A stretch of DNA of 54,760 nucleotides from an uncultured Muribaculaceae bacterium (GTDB taxonomy: Bacteria; Bacteroidota; Bacteroidia; Bacteroidales; Muribaculaceae): the NCBI GenBank assembly GCA_910578035.1, contig CAJTOB010000003.1, positions 24,564 through 79,323 on the forward strand, in the 5' to 3' direction. The notes under the pieces were generated by a model. The model had not been told where the DNA came from. It saw only the letters and a program-made list of their open reading frames with translations, and ran no database searches. Of this stretch, positions 48,600-54,760 are shown piece by piece (position 1 is the stretch's first letter; each line of letters opens with the position of its first letter). Both the position numbers and the translations under genes were made by a program.

Positions 48600-50222
48600 T
48601 TAATTAGGAAGCAATTTGATGCGTTCGGTATGGGCGTCGAACACAAGGCGGTATGTGCCTTCGGCGGGAACTCGGGCCTTAATCCAGTTGTCGGGAATAA
48701 AGTTCTTGCGGTAGCTTTCGTCGCCCCATTTGCCGAGGTCGAACGATTCGCCTGCGTTGGGATACATGAACTTGTATTCTTCGGGAGTGATGTAAGTCTT
48801 GAATTTCCAGTCGAAATAGTCGTCGTTGCTTTCGTAGTGGGGAGTGGTGGGGTGATAGTTGCCGTAGAATGCACACTTGGAGGGGTCTGACGAGTCATCG
48901 ACGCGCCATGCGGTGAAGTTCCACCAGCCGTGGCTGTGCCAGTTGTGAAGCATTATGTTCATTTCGCCGGCAGAGAGTTTGTAGTCGGGTACAACGAAGA
49001 TGTTGGGGTTGTTTTTGTCCTGCTCCATGCGGGTTACATTGCCGGGGCCGTCGGCCGGGCCGAAATACCATTCCTGCCACCAGATATCGTCAAGATTGGT
49101 TGTTTCCCACCATGTGTTGAGGTCGTCCTGGCCGTAGTGGAGGTGCGACACAGGGTTGATGGCCTGGCTTATGGGATATGTCTTGAGCTCGTAGGTGCGC
49201 TCGTAGGTGTTCACGTCGATCAGATAGTAGACGCCGGCCTGGTCGAGTTTGATGCGGCCTACGCTTTCGGGATCGTCGCCGAGTTTGTTGGCGTCGTCGG
49301 CTTCAGGACCGAAGCAGATGGGGCCGAAGTCGGTCTTCTGAGGTATGAAGCAGATTTCGGTGCCTGCCTTTTCATTGTAGTAGCTCACGCGGTACTTGTT
49401 TACACCCACGTGGTCCATAGCCATAGGCACGCCGAATACGTCGCTGTTGAGTTCGGCGGCGGTGGCTACGTCGGCGAGGTAGAGCACATTCCAGTCGGGG
49501 AGCTCAGACACTTTGATGACCGAGTTTACTACGGTCGTGCGCACTTCGCCTTCCTGAGCGGCCTTGTCGGCTGCGGTGATGGTCACATTATAGTCGGCTA
49601 TGGCAGTGGGAAGAGTGAGGCGCTGGGCAAATTCCACACGGTTGTTGCCGTTGCCGTCGATGGTGATGGGGAAACCTTCGACGCCCTCGACGTCTACGGT
49701 CACATAGTCGATTTCGCGGTTGTCGCGAACGGAGAACGAAAGGTTGATGGTCGGGTCTTCCTTGAAGAGCACGGTCACCTCCTTGTCGGGAGAAGTCTCG
49801 AAGACAGGAGCTGAGAAGTCGGCGTCGAGAGTGACGAGCACAGTCTGCTCGGTCTTGTTTCCAGCAACGTCGGTGATAGTGATGACTACATCGAAGCTTT
49901 CGCCGACAACGTCGTTGCGCACGCGCACGCTGTAGTCGAGGTCATATTCGGTTAAGGGCTCACCGTAGATTTCGATGATATCGATGGTCTTGTTTATGCC
50001 CAGACCGGGGCATTGAAGGGTGATTGTAGAGATACCGTCGGCGTCGGTTATCTTGCCGGAGAAGTGCACGTCGCGACCGAGGTCGGTCATGATATGGTCT
50101 GCCGTCACTGAAAAACCGGGCACCGCATTGTCTACCGTTCCCCACTTGTCGTCGGAACACGACGAGGCAGCGAGAAGGGAGAGCGCAAGAGCTCCCGTCA
50201 TGCATACATGCTTGTAGGTCAT
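48600..50222 (-). CDS. Surface glycan-binding lipoprotein (SusE/F-like, putative)
   Basis: 540 residues. The lipobox is at 'LLAASSC' (C22). The N-terminal half looks like a chain of Ig-like domains ('DLGRDVHFSGKITDADGIS', 'VVITITDVAGNKTEQTVLV', 'YNVTITAADKAAQEGEV'). The C-terminal half is rich in Trp, Tyr and Asp ('DLNTWWETTNLDDIWWQEWY', 'MLHNWHSHGWWNFTAW'), as expected for carbohydrate binding, and ends in a SusE/F-like 'TYRLVFDAHTERIKLLPN'. It probably captures the glycan at the surface. It is the first gene of the operon, before susC, whereas such genes usually follow susD. No enzyme motif is seen. Confidence 0.8.
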   Translation of the reverse strand: MTYKHVCMTGALALSLLAASSCSDDKWGTVDNAVPGFSVTADHIMTDLGRDVHFSGKITDADGISTITLQCPGLGINKTIDIIEIYGEPLTEYDLDYSVRVRNDVVGESFDVVITITDVAGNKTEQTVLVTLDADFSAPVFETSPDKEVTVLFKEDPTINLSFSVRDNREIDYVTVDVEGVEGFPITIDGNGNNRVEFAQRLTLPTAIADYNVTITAADKAAQEGEVRTTVVNSVIKVSELPDWNVLYLADVATAAELNSDVFGVPMAMDHVGVNKYRVSYYNEKAGTEICFIPQKTDFGPICFGPEADDANKLGDDPESVGRIKLDQAGVYYLIDVNTYERTYELKTYPISQAINPVSHLHYGQDDLNTWWETTNLDDIWWQEWYFGPADGPGNVTRMEQDKNNPNIFVVPDYKLSAGEMNIMLHNWHSHGWWNFTAWRVDDSSDPSKCAFYGNYHPTTPHYESNDDYFDWKFKTYITPEEYKFMYPNAGESFDLGKWGDESYRKNFIPDNWIKARVPAEGTYRLVFDAHTERIKLLPN

Positions 50223-50386
50223 AAATGTTATTTAAGGTTATGGTTAATATTTCAGAGATTGGTCTGTTTTTCTGATTGCGGCCTGATACGCTTGCCGCTG
50301 CTCTGAGCGCTCTGTCGGTATTAAGGAAAGAGATGGCGTTTTCATGGTCATGCAAACGGCAATGCCTCCGCGGGCGAATTGCCGGG

Positions 50387-50396
50387 TGCAAATTTA
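50387..50396 (-). promoter_or_regulatory. -7 box of the PUL operon
   Basis: TAAATTTGCA on the minus strand, 165 bp upstream of the first PUL gene. There is no TTTG at the -33 position, as often seen at promoters that need an activator. The quasi-palindrome at 50422-50460 lies just upstream of it. Confidence 0.5.
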
Positions 50397-50421
50397 GTAC
50401 GAAAACGCGCATAGGCCGGTC

Positions 50422-50460
50422 GTTTTTGACTCATTGTGAAATCACAATTGATTCAAAAAC
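50422..50460. promoter_or_regulatory. Long quasi-palindrome, candidate HTCS operator
   Basis: The left arm GTTTTTGACTCATTGTGA (50422-50439) and the right arm (50442-50460, complement GTTTTTGAATCAATTGTGA) match except for one substitution and one extra base; the core ATTGTGA-AA-TCACAAT is perfect. It lies in the divergent space between the HTCS gene and the PUL, about 26 bp upstream of the PUL -7 box and 11 bp before the HTCS -33 box. Confidence 0.6.
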
Positions 50461-50470
50461 CCGCGGATAG

Positions 50471-50503
50471 TTGTATTTTGAACGATTTACGACTATATTT
50501 GAG
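50471..50503 (+). promoter_or_regulatory. Promoter of the HTCS regulator gene
   Basis: TTG at 50471-50473, exactly 20 bp, TATATTTG at 50494-50501. The ATG is at 50521. The candidate operator ends 11 bp upstream. Confidence 0.6.
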
Positions 50504-50520
50504 CGTTAAATAATAAATAG

Positions 50521-53500
50521 ATGAAAAAGAGCCTGACATTAATCTTCTGCATTCTCTGCATAATGGGCGCTCCGTTTGGTGCGGCGCCTTTGCAGGCGTC
50601 TCCGATGGCGAGCACTCTCGGCCTGGAGCATGGCCTGTCGAACAGCTATGTGGTGAGCATTGCCCGCGACAAGCGAGGCGTTATGTGGGTGGCTACGGAA
50701 GACGGCCTCAATATATTCGACGGAGGCCGGTTTATTCCTATATATAAAAGCGAGCCGGATTCAGGTGATGGTCTGAGCGGCAATGAGCTCAATATTCTTC
50801 TTGATGACCCTGTCGATTCGGTGATGTGGATCGGTACACAGCGGGCCGGCATAAACGCTTTCGACTACAGCAAGGGCACCATACGCCGCATACGCCACAA
50901 CCCGGACGACCCGTCGTCGCTTGTCACCGACGATGTGACACGCATCGTGCCTTCGTCGGACGGCAAGCTGCTCGTGTCTACATTCTGGTGGGGAGTCGAT
51001 TTGTTCGACCCCGACAAAGGCACTTTCGACCACTACAACCATACCAATGTTGCCGGCATGCCTCTATGCAACATCTGGACCGTGGCCGATTCGGGCGACG
51101 GCGATATGATATATGTAGGCCATAAGGGTGGCTTTATGGAGCTGTCGCTGAAAAAACGGCGGGCGCGCAATTTCGGCGCTGATAGCGCCGATGCCGATTC
51201 TCTGCCGGGCAGTTCGGTATATGCAATAGAGCCATGCGGCGGAGGCAAGGTGCTTGTAGGCACCGAAAACGGTCTTGCTATGTTCGACCCCGCGGCGGCA
51301 CGGTTCACGCGCATTCCGTCGGGCCCTCTCGCCTCTGCCAAAATATTCGATATAAAGCCGATGGGCGGGTCGGTATATTGGGTGGCAACAGAATTCAACG
51401 GGGTCTTCCGTCTGGATTTGTCGCAGGGCATGACTGCTGCAGCTGTCTCGCGTCCGCCAGAGCTGGAATCGGCCGCGGGTGTGCCGCCTCTTCACAATGC
51501 CACATTCCGGACAATGCTGTCGGATCCGTTAGGTAATGTCTGGCTCGGGCATTGGGGTGCCGGACTGGTATTTTTAGGAGCCCAGCAGCCTTTGTTCTCG
51601 CGCTTGGGCGGCGAAACCGCAGATATGGCCGCAGCGGCGGAGAGCGCGCCGGCCGTGCTGTCGAACCAGACGGCAAGCTGTGTGGTCGTAGACCGCGACG
51701 GCAAGATATGGGTCGGAACCGATGGCGGTGGCATCAACGTGCTCGATGGCGACCGTCGTGTGGCTCTTTACCGCAATATCGGAGGTACCCCGCGGGGCAA
51801 CCATATTCAGGCCGCTTTGGCCGACAGCCGCGACAATTTGTGGTTCGGGGCTTTCTACGGAGGGCTTTTCTTCTACGACCGCAAGCACGACAGATTTCTG
51901 AAAGTGCCGCTCGACAGCATTCCCGACGATGATATACGCTCGATAAATGAATTCGACGGTTCTGTGTTTGTGGCCGCATCAGGAGGTGTCTACGAACTCG
52001 ACGGCGAAAGCAGGGCGCTTCGTAACTATCACCCTATAGACATGGCCCGCGATATTGCGGTTGACAGCCAGGGTCGCCGTTGGGTCGGAACTTTCGGCAG
52101 CGGACTGTTGCTTTACGACAGGAATATGGATTTTCTGCGAGTATTCAATGTAGAGTCGGGTTTTCCGTCGAATACGGTCAACAATCTGTTCATAGACCAT
52201 GCCGGTTCGCTATGGGCCGCTACCGGCGAGGGGCTTGTGCATTTCGAGAATCCGTCGGACACGGTCTATACCACCTACCGCCATGCCGACGGCCTTGCAA
52301 GCAGTTTTGTCAGTGCCGTTACCGAGGACGGCGACGGAAACATATGGGCGAGCACCAACAAGGGCATATCCATAGTAGCCGACGGCAAAATATCGAGCTA
52401 CGACCATCTCGACAATGCGCCTCCGGGTTCGTTCATGAGTTCGAGTGTGGCCCGCGACAGCGACGGGCGGATATACTTCGGCGCTCTCAACGGCCTGTGT
52501 CGCTTCGACCCTGCCGAAGTGCTCGCTGTGCGCCGTGCCCCAAAGGCTATCATAACCCAGCTGGAGGCTTATGGCCCCGGCGAGCAGGTGAAAGACCTCG
52601 CCACATTCGGCCAATTGCAGGCCGGAGAGCGGGTGGTGCTTGCGGCAGACTTCAATACGGTGTCGATAAAGGCCAGTATTGCAGACTACAGCCTTGCGCA
52701 GAGGGTAGAGTACCGTTTCCGCCTGAAAGGTTTCGATGACGACTGGTTTTCCAACGGGTCCAATCAGGCCGTGTATCGCAATCTGCCCCCAGGCTCATAT
52801 ACATTCGAGGTAGATACCCGCATGCGCAATCAGGCGTGGAGCGGCGACATAACATCGGTGCGTATCACTGTGGAGCCGCCGCTGCAGCTCACGTGGTGGG
52901 CCAAACTCATATATTTTCTTCTTGCCGCCGGAATCATGACAGTGCTCCTTTATATGTATCAGAAGCGTCTTAAAGCAGAGTCGCTCTATGAACTTGAAAA
53001 GAAGCAGCGCCTGCAGGACAAGGAACTCACCGACGAGCGCCTGCGGTTCTATACCAATGTGACACATGAATTGCGCACACCGCTCACACTTATCGTAGGG
53101 CCGCTCGAAGACAGTCTGCGTGGCGACGGTCTGTCGGAAAGCGAACGGCGACGTATAACTGTGATAAACCGAAACGCCCGCAAGTTGCTGTCGCTTGTCA
53201 ACCAGATTCTCGATTTCCGCAAGAGCGAGACCGCAAACAAGCGTCTGTGCATAATGACCGGCAATATTGTGTCTACAGTTTATGAGACGGCTTTGAAATA
53301 TAAGGAGCTTATCAACGGCTCTAAAATAAAAATCAATATATCGGCAGACCCTGAAAGCATAGTGATGCCTTACGACAAGGAGGCTGTCGGCATGATTCTC
53401 GACAATCTGATTTCGAACGCGCTCAAATATACTCCGAAGGGCACTATCGACATACGCTGCCGTAAGGACGGTGAGCCCGGACATGAATATGTTGAGATAA

Positions 53501-54624
53501 GTGTATGCGATACCGGCTATGGAATCTCTGCCGAAGCCCTGCCGCATATATTCGACCGCTATTATCAGGAAAAAGGCAGCCATCAGGCCTCAGGTACGGG
53601 TATCGGCCTCGCTCTTGTCAAAAATCTGGTTGAACTGCACCATGGGTCGATAACGGTAGATTCGCGCGTTAACGAAGGCACTACATTTACACTCAGGCTT
53701 GGTATTGACGAGACTTATCCCGAGGCTATTCACCCCGACGACAACTGCGCCTCCGAAATTCCTGCGCCGGAACAAGACCAGGATACGGCTGTGGCGCGTG
53801 GTGCCGACAGGCATATGCCGGTGGTGCTTGTTGTTGAAGACAATGATGATTTGCGCGAATATATCAGCGAGTCGTTTACAGACCTTTTTGAAGTAAAATC
53901 GGCCTCAAACGGGCAGGAGGGCCTTGAAATGGCACGAGCCTTGCAACCCGACATTGTTATCACCGATGTGATGATGCCGGTGATGGACGGTTTGGAAATG
54001 ACACGCCAGCTTAAGGCTGATATTCAGACGAGCCATATTCCTGTGATTGTGCTTACGGCCAAGGATAGCGATTTGGACCGCGAAGACGGTTATGCGGCCG
54101 GGGCCGATTCGTATCTTACGAAGCCTTTCAGCACCCAGCTTCTTATCAGCCGCGTGAACAATATACTGCTGTCGCGCGAACGTATGGCTAATACGGCCGC
54201 GCCGGTTATGAAGCTGTCGTCACCGGTTGAACCGGAGGCGGAAGCAGCATCTGAAACTGCTCCGCGAGAAGAAAAAATACCCGAAATGACAGCTCTCGAC
54301 AAGGCATTTCTTGAGCGGCTGCACAATGCTGTCAGCGAACATATATCGTCGGAGAATGTAGATGTGGCATTCCTTTCGGACACCATGTGTATGTCGCGTG
54401 CCACGCTATACCGCAAGGTGAAAGCGCTTACGGGTCTGTCGCCCAACGAGTATATCAGGAAAGTGCGCATGCAGGTAGCCGAGCAGTTGCTTGCCCAAGG
54501 CAAATTTACTGTCTCCGAAGTATCGTTTAAGGTCGGTATCAACTCTACGCCCTATTTCCGCCAGTGTTTCAAAGAAGAATTCGGCGTCAATCCCTCAGAT
54601 TACCTGCGCTCATTGGGCTATTAG
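50521..54624 (+). CDS. Hybrid two-component system regulator (HTCS)
   Basis: 1367 residues in one chain. A signal peptide (1-26) leads to a periplasmic sensor of two beta-propellers built from Reg_prop repeats ('GLEHGLSNSYVVSIARDKRG', 'NNLFIDHAGSLWAATGEGL'), then a Y_Y_Y domain (about 695-785). One transmembrane helix is near 793-815. The kinase part has H849 in 'NVTHELRTPLTLIVGPLE' and N966 plus 'GTGIGLALVK' (1025-1034) in the ATPase domain. A receiver domain (about 1100-1215) has D1149 in 'ITDVMMPVMDG', and an AraC-type HTH is at about 1259-1367. It senses a glycan fragment and activates the PUL. It is divergent from the PUL operon. The last codons lie inside an 8-bp-period repeat. Confidence 0.97.
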   Translation: MKKSLTLIFCILCIMGAPFGAAPLQASPMASTLGLEHGLSNSYVVSIARDKRGVMWVATEDGLNIFDGGRFIPIYKSEPDSGDGLSGNELNILLDDPVDSVMWIGTQRAGINAFDYSKGTIRRIRHNPDDPSSLVTDDVTRIVPSSDGKLLVSTFWWGVDLFDPDKGTFDHYNHTNVAGMPLCNIWTVADSGDGDMIYVGHKGGFMELSLKKRRARNFGADSADADSLPGSSVYAIEPCGGGKVLVGTENGLAMFDPAAARFTRIPSGPLASAKIFDIKPMGGSVYWVATEFNGVFRLDLSQGMTAAAVSRPPELESAAGVPPLHNATFRTMLSDPLGNVWLGHWGAGLVFLGAQQPLFSRLGGETADMAAAAESAPAVLSNQTASCVVVDRDGKIWVGTDGGGINVLDGDRRVALYRNIGGTPRGNHIQAALADSRDNLWFGAFYGGLFFYDRKHDRFLKVPLDSIPDDDIRSINEFDGSVFVAASGGVYELDGESRALRNYHPIDMARDIAVDSQGRRWVGTFGSGLLLYDRNMDFLRVFNVESGFPSNTVNNLFIDHAGSLWAATGEGLVHFENPSDTVYTTYRHADGLASSFVSAVTEDGDGNIWASTNKGISIVADGKISSYDHLDNAPPGSFMSSSVARDSDGRIYFGALNGLCRFDPAEVLAVRRAPKAIITQLEAYGPGEQVKDLATFGQLQAGERVVLAADFNTVSIKASIADYSLAQRVEYRFRLKGFDDDWFSNGSNQAVYRNLPPGSYTFEVDTRMRNQAWSGDITSVRITVEPPLQLTWWAKLIYFLLAAGIMTVLLYMYQKRLKAESLYELEKKQRLQDKELTDERLRFYTNVTHELRTPLTLIVGPLEDSLRGDGLSESERRRITVINRNARKLLSLVNQILDFRKSETANKRLCIMTGNIVSTVYETALKYKELINGSKIKINISADPESIVMPYDKEAVGMILDNLISNALKYTPKGTIDIRCRKDGEPGHEYVEISVCDTGYGISAEALPHIFDRYYQEKGSHQASGTGIGLALVKNLVELHHGSITVDSRVNEGTTFTLRLGIDETYPEAIHPDDNCASEIPAPEQDQDTAVARGADRHMPVVLVVEDNDDLREYISESFTDLFEVKSASNGQEGLEMARALQPDIVITDVMMPVMDGLEMTRQLKADIQTSHIPVIVLTAKDSDLDREDGYAAGADSYLTKPFSTQLLISRVNNILLSRERMANTAAPVMKLSSPVEPEAEAASETAPREEKIPEMTALDKAFLERLHNAVSEHISSENVDVAFLSDTMCMSRATLYRKVKALTGLSPNEYIRKVRMQVAEQLLAQGKFTVSEVSFKVGINSTPYFRQCFKEEFGVNPSDYLRSLGY

Positions 54625-54703
54625 GCAGATGGGCTATTGGGCTGACAGGCAGATGGGCTGACGGGTTTTTAGGCTGTTGGGCAGATGGGCTGACGGGCCG
54701 GTA
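54616..54703. repeat. Array of eleven 8-bp repeat units after the HTCS gene
   Basis: Eleven consecutive 8-bp blocks without insertions or gaps: GGCTATTA, GGCAGATG, GGCTATTG, GGCTGACA, GGCAGATG, GGCTGACG, GGTTTTTA, GGCTGTTG, GGCAGATG, GGCTGACG, GGCCGGTA. All begin with GG and most fit GGCWGAYG. The HTCS stop codon (54622-54624) lies in the first two units, so the last codons of the protein belong to the array. The region 54704-54760 after it shows nothing I can name. Confidence 0.75.
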
Positions 54704-54760
54704 TGTTTAAAATTATTGCTGTCCGATAAAACTTTTTGAGGCAAAACAAAATTAGGACTG

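Noticed and set aside
50433..50448. Classical CRP site in the PUL control region
   Set aside because: The half sites TTGTGA and TCACAA are separated by 2 bp rather than the 6 bp needed between TGTGA and TCACA, and they form the centre of a longer inverted repeat.
54616..54703. CRISPR array
   Set aside because: The units are 8 bp and contiguous; there are no spacers of 30 bp or more and no cas genes in the window.

Overview
The window is a 54.8 kb chromosomal segment of a gut Bacteroidales bacterium, most likely Muribaculaceae or a close relative. The evidence is: promoters of the Bacteroidota type (TTTG, about 20 bp, TAnnTTTG) in front of many genes; almost no Shine-Dalgarno sequences; a SusC/SusD polysaccharide utilisation locus (PUL) with a hybrid two-component regulator; a PorT-like barrel; single-chain glycyl-tRNA synthetase; and a BioG-BioC fusion. 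Family assignment is inference. No rRNA, phage, transposase, integrase or CRISPR array is visible. One tRNA gene (Cys) is present.

Layout. 0-6 kb: the 3' end of a DUF1015 gene, then a small surface-polysaccharide locus: a GT2 glycosyltransferase transcribed leftward, and a flippase, an Fe-S/F420-type reductase and a pyruvyl-transferase-like gene transcribed rightward from an abutting divergent promoter. 6-8 kb: a LysM/receptor-fold lipid-envelope gene translationally coupled to an outer-membrane barrel. 8-15 kb: ptb-buk, an acyl-CoA ligase, bioB, a SpoU rRNA methyltransferase and radA, closely packed. 15-18.7 kb: tRNA-Cys, lysC with a TTG start, an ABC-F ATPase, a Dabb protein. 18.7-27.4 kb: mostly leftward housekeeping genes (nucleoside phosphorylase, dprA, thioesterase, FKBP lipoprotein, lemA, glyS, S1/P1 nuclease, rpmA, rplU), with a rightward padR-pspC pair embedded. 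27.5-37.5 kb: a CDF transporter, a lone GH43 lipoprotein, PrsW and MORN-GH25 genes, LysE, bioG-bioC and bioD, an exonuclease, a small membrane protein, gpmI and cdsA.

37.7-54.6 kb is a PUL. Reading leftward from the divergent HTCS regulator it runs: surface glycan-binding lipoprotein, SusC, SusD, GH30, GH2, tandem GH43-GH43. The enzyme set (GH30 of the endo-beta-1,6-galactanase type, GH2, GH43) suggests galactan or arabinogalactan side chains as substrate; this is inference. The surface lipoproteins and SusCD would capture and import oligosaccharides, the enzymes trim them, and the HTCS senses a periplasmic product and activates the operon.

No wholly new system stands out with certainty. The most unusual non-coding signals are: two arrays of an 8-bp-period repeat starting exactly at stop codons (18248 and 54616); a perfect palindrome over the -33 box of the padR-pspC promoter; a long quasi-palindrome between the HTCS and its PUL; and a tRNA-Cys/terminator/lysC arrangement in which lysC has no visible promoter of its own.
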